Assembly: GCF_910592395.1 (NCBI RefSeq)
Contig: NC_088321.1
Location: 4,838,001-4,902,000, forward strand
Reading direction: 5' to 3'
DNA length: 64,000 nt
Source: Lineus longissimus
Taxonomy: Eukaryota > Nemertea > Pilidiophora > Heteronemertea > Lineidae
The translations under genes were made by a program, and so were the position numbers. Shown piece after piece: positions 1 to 12,479 of this stretch (position 1 is the first letter of the stretch; every line of letters starts with the position of its first letter). The notes under the pieces are model-generated. The model had not been told where the DNA came from. It made no database searches and saw nothing but the letters and a program-made list of their open reading frames with translations.

Positions 1-1090
1 AAGTGTTTTTGGGTGCATTTCTATAGTAACTCACACAATGTAGTGAGTGTAATGGTTACGTATGTATAAAGTGTAAACAAATTTCATATATCCATCATGT
101 CCATCGAATCTGAAAAAATTTGTGCAAAAACCATGACAATTCTGGTTCCGGTGTAAAAGTAAAAAGTGTCCACCCTGGAAAAAGTGTCCGGCCCTATTGT
201 ATTCTGCAATATGGTTCTATAGAGACCCTGACAGTCAATAGCTCAGAGATTGAAGCGCATAATAGAATTGTTCCCGGACATTTTATCCTAGGACATTTTA
301 AACTTCTACACCGGTACAGTTTGTCACATTCCATACGGGCCGCGCGCGTTGGCCGATCCTGCATTCACAACGCACCGCACCCATAGTTACCACGTCGGAC
401 GTGATTCCCATTGTTTCCTTCCTCGTGACGCAATTATTTCATGACATCATGAGCCATTGACCATTCACGCAAGTAGATTTATTCGCACCGGCGCCACTGA
501 AGTGCGGGTGTGGGACATCATGTATTTCAAAATCGTCTGCTAGGACATACAGGACAACGTCGGCGGAGACAGTTGTGACATTTCATTGCAGACAAAGAAA
601 ACGTCCTCTTCTTCTCGATTTACGTAACTTCAAAAAGTCAGTTTTATCACTACTAAATCCAGATCCAGTCACGTGATTTCTAGTAACTGCCAAACTCAAC
701 CCAGTGCCAGAACTGTGAAGTAATGATGTAGGTCACGTGGTCAGAGTGCAGGAGTTCCCTTACCGCATGGCTATCCGATTTAGCATCTACCGTTCCGGAA
801 CGACATCAGCGCCTCCAGTGTCAAGATCGTAAATTTGCCATTCTTGATTTTGGCGCCAAACGAATAAAAAAAACGCGTTAAAACAATTAAGAATATATCG
901 GCTACAAAAATTCGTTATTAACCAACTGCTGAAGAAACATACACAAATATCTAGGCTAGCAGGTGGAAAATTCAATTATTATTTCACCACAAAGAGCTGC
1001 TTCTGTCCGCAGATATGAGACAGCTACCGGGGCGGGGACTATTTCTTATGGGGCCTTATTGTTCAGCGTCTCCAAGGAATTCTATTTTTA
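1..1090. other. No gene seen (left edge)
   Basis: No open frame here has recognisable protein composition or convincing splice signals. The only local structure is a few related 'gtcc'/'ggac' blocks around 165-300 in opposite orientations, suggesting a decayed repeat. Confidence 0.6.
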
Positions 1091-1095
1091 GAGTC

Positions 1096-2050
1096 CAATG
1101 GGGGGGGGGGGGGGGTTGGGGGGGCCTTCCCCCCAATGTACTGACTAAAACCTGTCACTTTCAGAGAACGGGGTTGGGGCTTTGGGGGTCTCATCCCCCA
1201 ATGTACTGGCTAAATATGTCAGAAGGACGGGGGTTTGGGGGGCTCCCCCATGTCAAACAGTTGTGGGAGTTGACTAGAGCTTGCTCTTTACATATTATAG
1301 GCCTAGTACATGCCCACCAATGCAGATTGAAGTCGGACCTCTCGGCTCTGGCTGTTGGGGCGCAGGACCCCCGCCGCGAAGACCGATCAGCCGGTTGCGG
1401 CTGACGGGGAAAAGGTCACATAATTTAGGAGGAGAGACGATAACGACGAGGATGGATTTCTCTAATTTCTACTTTTTTTCGGACTTTTAGATCTGGCATT
1501 TTGGCAGATCGTTGTGGATAGGGAGGAGGCTAGTATTGGATGAGCGGAAAGAGTGGATATCGTTTATACTGGAGATATTGACGTCGGGTAGAGACATCGT
1601 TTTGTAGGGAGCATAAACGGACGTTTTTGTGCAGTGTTTGCCGTCACTATTTTCTCCCGCCGTGGCTCATGAAGGGAGGCCTCCCGCCCGCGATTATTTA
1701 GATCGTTCTATTCCAATACGACAATCAAGATGTACAGACCGGGGGAGCTGGCTGTACGTACCCATAAGTCTTTGCGGTAGTCTCGCGCGTACCGGATATA
1801 ACCTAATATGTAAAGTCAAGAACTTAGTGAGCCCCCCCTTTAGGTCGGGGGAGCTCCCCCGAACCCCCCTACGAGCATATGTTAAGTGCAAGCTCTAACA
1901 ACTACAGCTGTTACAATGGGGGGACACCCCCCAAACCCCCCTCCGTCGACATAGGTTTTTACCAGTGCGTTGGGGGGAAGCTCCCCCCAAACCCCCCCCC
2001 CCCGGTGGACAATCAACTAGCCCTTCTGTGTCATACTGCTGGAGGGGGGG
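1096..2050. repeat. G-rich/C-rich inverted repeat element
   Basis: The left part (about 1096-1300) carries runs of 4 to 14 G broken by short C runs. The right part (about 1825-2050) is the C-rich counterpart. Reverse-complemented, the right arm shows the same order of blocks: G run, 'tttgggggg', C run, then 'gagcttgc' followed by 'ttaacat'-like sequence. The left arm is itself made of units of about 70 bp sharing 'ccccaatgtactg'. The middle (about 1300-1825) has no recognised gene. The two arms suggest a foldback or inverted-repeat mobile element. Boundaries are approximate and no target duplication was found. Confidence 0.5.
1696..1720 (+). repeat. 25-bp direct repeat, copy 1
   Basis: The block beginning 'atttagatcgttctattcc' recurs exactly at 3280-3304, just right of the foldback element at 2867-3259. 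It may be a shared end or target of a repeat family, or a remnant of a local duplication. Confidence 0.6.
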
Positions 2051-2866
2051 TGCGATGGATGGGACCACTCATATAGTTCCTTCCGACACATTTTTGTTTT
2101 GGTAATGTAATACATTGTGATTGACCTTATTCACGGGAATCGGGCGTTTCCAGTGATATACGACACAAATGGGTTGTCCTCATGCATTCACTTTCGAAAC
2201 GCATTTTAAAATAGATGTTACGTCATGTTATTGTTAATGGGACACGTCATCATCGCGTACATTTGGGAAAAACTCCCTAACGAGACCGGAGCAGACGGCT
2301 GAAAGCAGTTTAATTATTGGCCGCTAGGGTACAGAATGTACATCGCTCACCCGAATTTTTCACGCAACTATAGCTAAATAGAGCTAGTTCTGGTTTGTAA
2401 TTCATTTTGATACTTCAGATTTGGGTAGTTGACTAAAATAACTTAGTCGTCAGTGTGGTTTTAAGCAGGAAAAACGTATTTGTTTTTCTTAAAGTGCCTT
2501 TTTTGGACGGGTGTGTGCGATTGTTTTGTTTTTATGTCACGTGACCTCGACCATGTCAACACAAAATTGAAATAAACCACCCTTTTCTGTCATTATTTAG
2601 GACGGATATTTCTCTAATAAAAATATTATAATTGGCCAATTTCTTAGGCATATGATGTAGCGAATTCCCATGAAGATTTAAATTAATTTCAACCAATGGG
2701 ATAGCAACCACCACCGGAAGATCGCGGAGAAATCGGTAAACTCAACGGAGTTAATTCAGAAAAATACCAAAAAAAATTGTTTGTAGGATATACAATATTT
2801 ACTCTCTTTATTTCTCATCAAATCAGTATATACGTGTATCTTAAGAGCCCCTCCTAAAGGGGGGCT
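2051..2866. other. No gene seen; small hairpin at the right end
   Basis: No coding signal found. Positions 2840-2867 form a short hairpin ('taagagcccc' pairing with 'ggggggctta') that abuts the next foldback element. Confidence 0.5.
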
Positions 2867-3259
2867 TATTACCAACTCGGCCTACCAACTCGGCCTGGGT
2901 TATAAATCATTGGTTTATTGGCATAAGTTTTTCTTATATATTTTTGTTTTTTGTTGGTATATTTTGGCCTACTATGTATTCATTCCTGTTGGAAATTTGA
3001 AGAAAATTTATTGGGATTTGAAGGAGAAATCCATGAAATAACGGCGGCGAGTGTGGAAAAGTCGCGGTAGCACATTCATGACTGTGATTTCATGGATTTA
3101 TCCTCCAAATCTTGATGAATTCTCTTCAAATTTCCAACAGGAATGAATAAATAGTAGGCCTATATATAGAGCAACAAAAAAAAACAATATAAGGAAAACT
3201 TATGCCAATAAACCGATGATTTATAACCCAGGCCGAGTTGGTGGGCCGAGTTGGTAATA
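2867..3259. repeat. Foldback (long inverted repeat) element
   Basis: Two arms of 173 bp, at 2867-3039 and 3087-3259, are near-complementary around a 47-bp centre. Both outer ends carry a doubled 'accaactcggcc' block, and the arms share 'gggttataaatcat', 'ataagttttt' and 'ttcctgttggaaatttgaag'-like sequence. This is the structure of a foldback or inverted-repeat MITE. A few mismatches and small indels show it is not brand new. No protein is encoded. Confidence 0.75.
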
Positions 3260-3279
3260 GGCCGAGTTGCCCCGTAATC

Positions 3280-3304
3280 ATTTAGATCGTTCTATTCCAA
3301 TACG
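3280..3304 (+). repeat. 25-bp direct repeat, copy 2
   Basis: Exact copy of 1696-1720, lying 20 bp right of the foldback element. Confidence 0.6.
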
Positions 3305-4598
3305 GAGAACGTGAGTAACATTTTATTCATTGATTTATTTGGATTCGGATAGGCCGATGAGATCTTTGTGAACTTTGTTCGTGTACATATGTTGTCGTAT
3401 TCGGAATCGTGTATATTCGTATTATTCTAAACCACGTGAATGTGAATGGATTCTGGAAGGATCTATTCAATCGTATCGTAAATGTGGAGCTCGCCAAGCC
3501 AGGATCGACAGCAAGTGGACTCATAGAGAATTGAAGAAACCAGGCTGTGGTAAGTTTGTGACATTTTAGTACTTTATAGATACAGTCCTCACATCGCCTT
3601 ATTGTATGGGAGGTCAATTATAGCTGCGCCCAAAAAACTTGTCGCTGGCTCCAATGATGCAACTCTCTTAAGCGCATCTAAAATTATCCCCATACTCCTA
3701 CAATAACTGGAACTGCAGCTTATTTAGCAGAGGTTGGGTGCAGCCTTTGAATTCTGAAAATCGAAAAGTTTGAAAAACCCTCATAAAATATATTAAAATA
3801 TATTCCGTTATTTTTCAAAAGCCAATATTTGCACCAGTGAGTAGAAACAAGCATTTATAAAATGTGTAAATATCGGTCACTTGGGCTAACCAGATGTACC
3901 ATTGTTATTCAATATAATATTGATGACACTTGGCAATGTCGTGAATTCTGGTCGAATTCTTCAAATACGTCAATCATCAGTCTTTAATTACATTTGATCA
4001 GCCTCAATCATGCTAGTCGAATGCGTGTTAAGCATTAAATAAAAGCATCCAGATGTACTTTATAGTTGTAACAAGTGGCTTTTGATTCCCAGTTATTTTT
4101 AATATCTGATGTTTCATTTAAGTGTTGAATTTGGTGAAATTCTGCTAAAAAAACTCAGTCACAAACAGGTAGTTTATACAAGCCCCCTTGTATGAATTGT
4201 GCTAGGGACGAAGAGCCATGAGTAGAAAGTGCTCTGGTATAATGATTAGTATATGCCTGAAGGAAAATATGGTAGTGACTTTTAGATACTGAAAATTTTC
4301 ATAACAAGTTTGTCAAAAATGCACCACCTGTTTTTAGTCAGAATTCAATTGCCACTCAAGGGTCAACAGATAGCGATAAAACATCAACATTTATGTGAAA
4401 GTGGCCACAATATGAAGCGATTTCAGCATGATGCAGGCCCTGGTTTCGCCTCAGCAGCAAAAAGTTATATCAAGTTCTTAAAAATCTTCTTGATCCGCCC
4501 TCGTAATACATTGAATAATACCTTGGTTCATATGACATACAAGTAGTGAAGAAAATGTCCGTATTACAAAAGTTGATGACGGAAGTTTGCCTAAAAAA
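3305..4598. other. No convincing gene
   Basis: A short plus-strand frame at 3375-3569 has a good donor-like 'ggtaagt' near 3549 but no acceptor that opens it, because a TGA at 3369 precedes it. Nothing else in this stretch looks coding. Confidence 0.45.
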
Positions 4599-5935
4599 AT
4601 GAAACGGCCAGGGGCCATTGTGCTCACCGAATAGATATTTGGTGCTTTGGAATTCATCCAGGTTAAGAAACATTGTACATGTATAGTATTTAGGTCAAAC
4701 CAAAGTCGGTATGACATGTGATGTATCGTTGCTTGGAGTAAGTACCATAAGAATATCATCAAAAACAAGTCACTAATAAACGAGATATTGCACTTTTTAC
4801 CTATTTTAATTTTGGCCTCCTGGTGGCCAAGTTGAGTACCAGATCAGATCGAAATTCAGTGACCTCTGTGACCTTGAAAAGCAGGTCAGATCAAAAACTC
4901 ATATGATATGCGATGTATCCTTGCTAGGAGAACCTACCATAAAAATGCTATTGAAAACGAATCACTAATAAGCGAGATATCACACTTTCTAGGTTTTCAC
5001 TTTTGGCCTCCTGGTGGCCAAGTCAAGAATCAGACGGACTGAAATTCAGGGTCAGAGGTCAGCTGACCTAGGGGGTACTTTGTACAAAGTCTTAAGTTCA
5101 TAGCCTTGGGGGTTAACAAACGTTCCACAGTTACGCTCAAATGGCCAATTTACACGATTTGACCTCTGTGACCTTGACAAGTACGTCAAATCAAAAACCC
5201 GTATCGTATGTGATGCATCCTTGCTAAGAGTATCTACCATAAAATTTTTACCAAAAACTAGTCAGTAATAAGCGAGATCATTCATATGGCACTATTCAAA
5301 TTTTTGGTTTTGGCCCCCTGGTGGCCAAGTTAAGAATCAGACCAGACCGAAAATCAGTGTCACAAGTCATCTGACCTAGGGGGTCATGTGTACAAAGTTT
5401 AAAGTTCATAGCTTTAGTGGTTAAGAAACGTGCCATATTTACACACAAACGGCCTCTGTGACCTTGAAAAGTACGCCACATCGACCTGATTTTTTGTCAA
5501 CATGTAGAGCTACGTAACAGGCGTCTACATACCAAATTTAAAGACTATAGGACAAATAAAGACAAAACGTGCCACTATCAGTGACATTTTAGAGCTTGAT
5601 CTCTGTGACCTTGGAAAGTAGGTCAAATCAAAAACCCGTATGATATGTGATGTATCCTTGCTAGGGGTACCCACCATGAAATTTTAGCAAAAACAAATCA
5701 GTAATAAACGATTTATCGCACTTTTTAAGTTTTTGGTTTTAGCCCCCTGGTAGCCAGGTGAAGAATCAGACCGGACCGAAATTCGCTGCCAGAGGTAATG
5801 TGACCTAGGTCATAATGTGTACAAAGTTTCATGTTCATAGCACAAGCGGTTAAGAAACGTGCCACACAGGATACGGACGACGACGGACACAGGGCTATCG
5901 TATAGACTCCCCTGACCTTGAGCCAAAAAGGGCTG
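4599..5935 (+). repeat. R1 repeat family, copy 1 (diverged)
   Basis: Begins with the R1 left end ('atgaaacggcc', 'ggccattgtgctcacc') and ends in the 'ggacgacgacgg' block. Inside are about four related units of roughly 300 bp. Each has a 'ccccctggtggccaag'-type block, a 'gaatcagaccgg' block, 'gtgtacaaagttt', 'acgtgccac' and 'gacctctgtgaccttg' with a matching 'aggtcaaatcaaaaacc'. Shared order and ends tie it to the copies at 19385-20509, 49116-50256 and 62206-62718. Frames inside are interrupted, so it is treated as non-coding repeat. Confidence 0.8.
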
Positions 5936-7579
5936 TGCGGTAGGTCACTTGCCTGAATTCGTCTACCAACTAATCCGTGTTTTACCAAGACCGTTTACTG
6001 ACAGATTGACAATTAGACAATCAGTAGCGAAAGCAATTCTGACAAGAGAATCCTCACACTGACGCTGAGATAATTTATTGCCAAAAGGCGGCATCATTTA
6101 CCGGTCAAATACACCAAAAATCTCCAGCCCATGTCAACTTCATCCACAAAAGTTAGTTAATTTGATTTGATTTGATTCAATTTAATTTCATATAAATTAT
6201 GAGCAACGATACAGACATATTGTATCGGTAACTATTGCAGCCACGCTTTGGCAATAACGTCCTCATTGCTTTTACGCACTCAACGTCTATAAGGTTACAT
6301 TTAGCAGAAATTGATTTATATATCCATTGAAAAAGTACATGCTTCTCTCTGGAGCACGAGAAATCATTCTCACAATCCCTATTTGTATAACAATATTACA
6401 CGCTTCTAAAGAGTATACAATTAACACAGTGGCCCAATATGTATCAAAATACGTGACGCAGTACAGCGAAATTAACATAATGTCACAAGTATCTTGTTTA
6501 GCAGGATGCAATTGGAAATACAAGTACGTAACTGATTAGCATCAATTCTTTTCCCATCAAATTGTCAAATGTTGGTGAGATCTTTGCACTACCATCTTGC
6601 TGTGAACTACAACGGAGATTTATGAAAATAACTTTTAACTCAAAATCGCCTTTCCTGGTCAATGGGTTGTTATGCTGTCCTGCTCCATGTATTAGTTACA
6701 TGTTCTAGAGTACAAAAAGACATACTGTCCACATAGTTCAAGCATAAAAATCCTAAGATTCTAGAATATAATTAACACAATGGCCCATATGCATTGAATT
6801 GTACTCATCATAGAATTCCATTTTCCACCAATAGTCTTATGGTTTGCGGACTTTTGCTTCTGGTTCAGAGCAACATTTCATTAAAGTGTTCCTTTTGTGA
6901 AACGTTCCTCTAAACACAAGGAGATTTTAAAATCAAACCGTATAAACACTTATATAAAAAGTTTCTAGAGGAAAGAAGGATACCGACATCTGAATAGTCT
7001 TATGAGTGAGGTTTCGCTATCCCGTTACACCGAAAACGGTCCTCGTTCCCGTTCTCATTATCGGAAATATCAAAAAAGATTTCCTATTCCCCGTATAAAA
7101 ATGCATGCATGCATTCACAACCAAGATTTCGGCCTGTTTTATCATCAGCCCTCTTGGTTTACAAACCAACCTTTCTGGATGTTATTCTTAATCACGGTTC
7201 GGCAACTGGGTACCAAGGCCTGGTGGACGAAATCCGGTTATGAGATCGAGAAAACCAGCTCAGAAATTGATGAAGTTATTCGCATCAGTCGATCAATCTC
7301 GGTCGATCGGTTCTTGGAACGGGATAGCAAAAACTCACTATACTGTTGACTTCAGAGGAACGTTTTACAAGTGATCTTATCTGTGTAAAACTTTGCTCTC
7401 CGCTAGAATAAGCCGCGCCGAACAATGTATAGGTGCAAGCTTCGAGAGCACAGAAATGGAATACCATTCATACAACGGCCCTAATGCATCAAGATAATAA
7501 TAAGTTTCTCTAGAGTACAAATAGAAATACAATTCACACAATGCAAGCAAAACATTACGTTTCTATGATACAATACGCA
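5936..7579. repeat. Start of a decayed 'ctagagtacaaa' array, no gene
   Basis: From about 6290 rightward, blocks recur irregularly: 'tctagagtacaaa', 'cacaatggccca', 'gtatcaaaatacgtgacgcag'. They occur for example near 6410, 6700, 6780 and 7510, and continue to about 13410. This looks like an old, heavily diverged tandem repeat. No coding signal seen. Confidence 0.45.
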
Positions 7580-8045
7580 TCAGAATATGTGACGCAGCCA
7601 GTAAAACATTGCATGTCGATTACCAGGTGAATTTTTGGATACAAATGCACTTGAAAATGGGAACTGCATTACTCAGCATGAATTATTCTCCCATAAAATT
7701 ATCAATTTTCAAACAAAGACGTCTTCACGTGACACTGAATCTCACGAAATGGAGTTTTCAAAAATAAACTGCAACTCAACTTGTTTTCTGTTCACTTTGA
7801 CTCGTTTTACTGTCAGAATATGTGACGCAGCCAGTAAAACATTGAATGTCAACAAGTGATTTTTTTGAGACAATAATGCACTTGCAAATGGGAAAAGCAT
7901 TACTCAGCATGAATTATTATCCCATAAAATCATCAACTTTCAAGCAAAGATGTCTTCACATCAATCTGAATCACACGAAATGGAGTTTTCAAAAAGAAAC
8001 TTTCAACTCCCTTTTTTTTCCTGTTGACTTTGACTCGTTTTCTGT
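7580..8045 (+). repeat. 233-bp tandem duplication
   Basis: Two units start with 'tcagaatatgtgacgcagcc' at 7580 and 7813. They then share 'aaaacattg', 'tgcacttg', 'attactcagcatgaattatt' and 'cacgaaatggagttttcaaa' in the same order. The units differ at several positions, so the duplication is not recent. Short open frames across it are probably fortuitous. Confidence 0.8.
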
Positions 8046-11000
8046 CTGCATGGGTCACAAGTTTACCGAGTTCAAAAATAATTCACACACTGATTATGCC
8101 AAAAGATATCATGCTTTAGAAGCGTATCTATATATGAAATACAGTTTCAGCGTTTATACCGTATGCCTAAAATATCAAGCTTCACGAGCATAAGAAGTAC
8201 AGTTCTCCCGTTATCCATAACGTATGCCCAAAACAGTTACTCGAGCACACGAAATACTCTCTTATTCCTTAAAAATACATTAGGCTACTAGAGTATATAA
8301 AATATGATACAATACAATTCATAGAATATGAAATGGGGCGGGCAGGTTTCCAGTCACTGTTTTTGCAATGCAGCAGTCAACGCATGCCAGTAACACATTT
8401 CATTGTTCGCCAAAACATCGACATCTCACCACAGCCAATTGACATGAAATCGCTCTTTTCTGGAAGCACGGGAGGAACAGTGCATGAAGCTGCAGCCAGC
8501 TGACAGCGTCATCGCTCCGTTGCGCTCAGCAGAGTGAAAAATACATTGTCCATGTTGGCCACGGCATTCTAAACTAAAGGGAGTAGACAGTATTATAGAC
8601 TATTCTAAACTAAAGGGAGTAGACAGTATTGGGATGACAGTCTGAATAATCTCACCATTTGGGCAACCAAGGACAGAAATTCAGGAATCTACCTTGCCTA
8701 CTATAATTTAAGTGGGCAAGGTAGCCGACTGGTTATATAACATTGATATACCACAGGGGCACGCTTTATAAGTGGGAAATCAGTCAAGCTAGCAGGAATA
8801 AGCATGAAAGCAAAGATATAACATTTAACTCGCCTGTCCCGAAGGCATTAGAAAAATATTTCTATTCTTGATTGAATTCAGGGGCCGATTTTAGATCACT
8901 GTTGACTTATGATGTGTACCCCTGTGTGATAAATGTTAGCCTTTTTGTTCGAGGTGACATACAAGCAAAACAGAAAGGGTCAGAAATGTCCATGTGGAGG
9001 GAGTAAGCGGTCGAGGACCGAAATCATAACTGACTTTAAACAAGCTTGGTCAGTTTTCCTGATTTTATCCTGTAAATCGGCAACAAATTTATCATATACC
9101 TCATGTGCACTGATCCGGCAGACAAAACATAGAAACAAATGATGTTCTACGGCCTGCGGTCTGGAGCTTTCATGCTGATCCGGCGACTCGGACCGGTCTC
9201 TCTGTGGGTTTTCTTATTTTACCAACCTGAGGATGAATACATTCTTTGTTTAAGCCAGTACGGCTGTGTTGTACAGCTATAACATGCTAGAATTGATTAA
9301 TCATGAGTCATTTGTCTTGGATCAAGATGTTTCGTTATGCACCATGTATTTTGTTTTGTTTTCACAAATTTTCAGGAAAATGGCTGATCTTGTAACCGAA
9401 AAGTCGTTTTACTTGTTTGTCTCCCCTAATCAACTTTATCACTTATGAAATAATATATGAGCTGATTCGGACTGCATTTGCGGTTCTTTATACGTCTTTT
9501 CTATTAATTTTGTCTTTGAGTTTGAACATGGACAAATGTGCCAATTGACCAAACAATTGGCTTTGACTCTCGCGTGATCGGGTGTGGACTGAAATAATCA
9601 GCTAATTATGATAAAGCTTGTTTCGGCGCTTTTCAAACTACATGATTGTATATGATTGACAACCAAGCTAATCAACAATCGACACTGAATATACCTTCGA
9701 GCAGGACTTATGTCACCTAAAATCTAGGTTATCTGTTTATTTAGCAACTCTCAGTTCATGCAAGAAAACAGAGTACAAATACGCATGCACCAAATATTGT
9801 GTCCCAGTTGTTACCCTCTAACACGTCGTTCCCCCCCCCCCCCCCCAAAAAAAAATAGCTGGAAGCCAAGTGGCGAATCTAGTGCTCTAGATACATGTCT
9901 TCCCCAACCCCAACCGTTGGGCGCCCGTGCTAAAATGGATTCATCATCCATGAATGCTCAAAATAAAGGTTTAATTGAACATGCATAATGTGGTCAAATG
10001 ATTTTTTTTTTTCATTTTCCATTTTGAAAAACCACGACGAGATTGCTGCAATAGGAGACAAGGGAGACAAGTTATGGAACTGACACCAAACTGGAGGTAT
10101 TGCATTGGTTGTCTCACCGAACCCGAGGCGTAGTCGAGGTGTTGGCCAACAATTTAGCGCCACCTAGGCGGTTTATGTGAGACGATCAATACCGACAGTG
10201 AGGTATCAATTTCTATTCTAAAACATCTCAAATTAAATACCAAAAAAGTGGTTGTAAGTGTTTCTTGACTGCTGCCATATTTTGCACCTTATACCCAAGC
10301 GGTCGTGGTTGCCGAACCATAACTGCTGAATTCAAAACGAGGCTTCATTGGCACATGGTGCGTTTACACTGTAAACTGTGGTTCATTATAAAGTTAATTA
10401 TTGGCCCTGTCAGCTGGTATTGACGCCAGTAGACCAGGGCCAGGTTGTTCAAAAGCACATAAGTCACGCACACAAACACTCGATTTTCGAAGTATTTCTC
10501 ACCGACTCGTTATTTGGTCCTGAGTCATGAAGTTTTTTACAAGGTTCTCGAGTAGCTAATCAGGTACAGTCCGCACAATCTGGGTAAATTGCAGGTTTCG
10601 AGAGTCGAAAAAGATATGATTTAGTCATTTGGTTCATACAAGTATGCACGTACATAATATAACAAGTTTCTGGAGTATAACATGAAATAGACACTCTAGT
10701 TTAACTGAACTAACTGCTCCATGTAAACTCTAGTTTGACTGATCTAACAGCTCCATAAGTTATAAGGTAGGTTTCCATATTATTCTTTTGGAAAGTTTTT
10801 CCCGATTCCCCGTAAGACTAATTGTACACACGACGATTTACGAGTGTCGTGTGAATGAATTGGCGCTGTATTTGATGATACGACCAACCTTCGTAGTTCG
10901 TAGTTCGTATTGCTTGTGAAACCTGCCTCTAAGGAGCTCGACACATACGCCAATAATATGTCTCAATGACCACCTTCGTGACTTGTCCACCCAATTTGAA

Positions 11001-11770
11001 TCTCAATACATATATCGACATTGTGAAAGTGATCGAGTGTATCTACTAAGTGAGACCGGACCGGACATGATGACGCTGCCTGCAACAGCGCATCTGGAGC
11101 TACCGCCATTTTGGCTACACCTCCTAATGTTAAAGCAATTAACTCTTTCTAAAAGAATTGAATGCTCATTTAAAACGTGGGAGGCCGCTCTCTGGAAAAA
11201 AAGTACAGACTCCCGCCTATTAGTATTCACTACGTTTTGAAAGAGTTCTATCGTTGAAGGATTTCAAGTTCTAGCCAAAATGGCGGTACCTACGGCCAAC
11301 CCTTAATAACTTTCTTTAATGAAACCAAACCCCTGTACAAATTGTGTGAAGTAAAATTTCTCATACGCTGTAACATCGGGCCTTTTTCTGGAGCGGTTGT
11401 GGTGAATAGACTAAAACGCTGGGGCATGATGTAACAGCCATATGCAATATTTCTGACCATCTTGCATCGAACTATAGAGTAATTCATGCATTCGCCCCAT
11501 GACTGTGCATCAAGATATTACGACTTCTAGAAAATCAAACCACGTTGCACGCACTGGCCCACAGCATCAACAGATAATAAATCACATCATTTTCTAGAGT
11601 ACAAAAAGAAATATAATACCAGAATACAATACCAGCATGAGTATTTGCAAGTTATATAGTACAGACAGGCTACATTTCACGCACTGGACCTTAAAAGGAG
11701 TACGAAAGGAAATTTCTATTACAAGTTTCTTGAGAAACTAAACAATTATCTACGCACTTTGTCCATTATA
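8046..11770. other. Repeat-derived intergenic stretch, no gene
   Basis: A 29-bp block ('attctaaactaaaggg...') is duplicated at 8566-8594 and 8602-8630. A C run followed by an A run lies at 9831-9856. Around 10060-10220 and 10330-10390 there is a copy of the 'tatcaatttctattctaaaa' family, also seen at 13478-13665, 40060-40330 and 42140-42640. The 'ctagagtacaaa' motif reappears near 11590. No frame looks coding. Confidence 0.5.
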
Positions 11771-11774
11771 AGGC

Positions 11775-12470
11775 CAAGCATACCCAGGCAAAATTATCTG
11801 TGAAAATCTATATAGAATCTATGAAAAATCTATAGTGGATATGGCAAACAAGCATACCCAGGCAAAATTATCTGAAACATCTATATAGAATCCATTAGAA
11901 ATCTATATAGAATCTATAAAAAATCCATAGTGGATATGGTAAACAAGCATACCCAGGCCAAATTAACTATGAAAAATCTATATAGAATCTATGAAAAAGC
12001 TATAGTGGATATGGTAAACAAGCATACCCAGGCCAAATTAACTATGAAAAATCTATATAGAATCTATGAAAAAGCTATAGTGGATATGGTAAACAAGCAT
12101 ATCCAGGCAAAATTATCTGTGAAAAATCTATATAGAATCTATGAAAAAGCTATAGTGGATATGGTAAACAAGCATATCCAGGCAAAATTATCTGTGAAAA
12201 ATCTATATAGAATCTATGAAAAAGCTATAGTGGATATGGCAAACAAGCATACCCAGGCAAAATTATCTGTGAAAAATCTATATAGAATCTATGAAAAAGC
12301 TATAGTGGATATGGTAAACAAGCATACCCAGGCCAAATTAACTATGAAAAATCTATATAGAATCTATGAAAAAGCTATAGTGGATATGGTAAACAAGCAT
12401 ATCCAGGCAAAATTATCTGTGAAAAATCTATATAGAATCTATGAAAAATCTATATAGGACATTTTTGCTA
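11775..12470 (+). repeat. 75-bp minisatellite with an open frame
   Basis: About nine copies of a 75-bp unit, the first two degenerate, the rest regular. Because 75 is a multiple of three, one plus-strand frame stays open for 175 codons (11930-12457). It reads as seven repeats of 25 residues, each starting like MVNKHTQAKL and containing KNLYRIYEKAIVD. Copies alternate between two variants (TQAKLTMK and IQAKLSVK types), so higher-order duplication has occurred. There is no flanking splice signal, unique protein sequence or recognised domain. An untranslated minisatellite is the simpler reading. Confidence 0.8.
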
Positions 12471-12479
12471 TATAGATTC

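Noticed and set aside
120-386. Plus-strand frame of 88 codons near the left edge
   Set aside because: No domain, no good start context, composition close to translated non-coding DNA.
3375-3569. Plus-strand frame ending at a consensus donor, Cys-containing
   Set aside because: No acceptor opens it: a TGA at 3369 lies just upstream and the other frames stop quickly.
11775-12470. CRISPR-like array
   Set aside because: Tandem units abut without unique spacers, and the genome is an animal.
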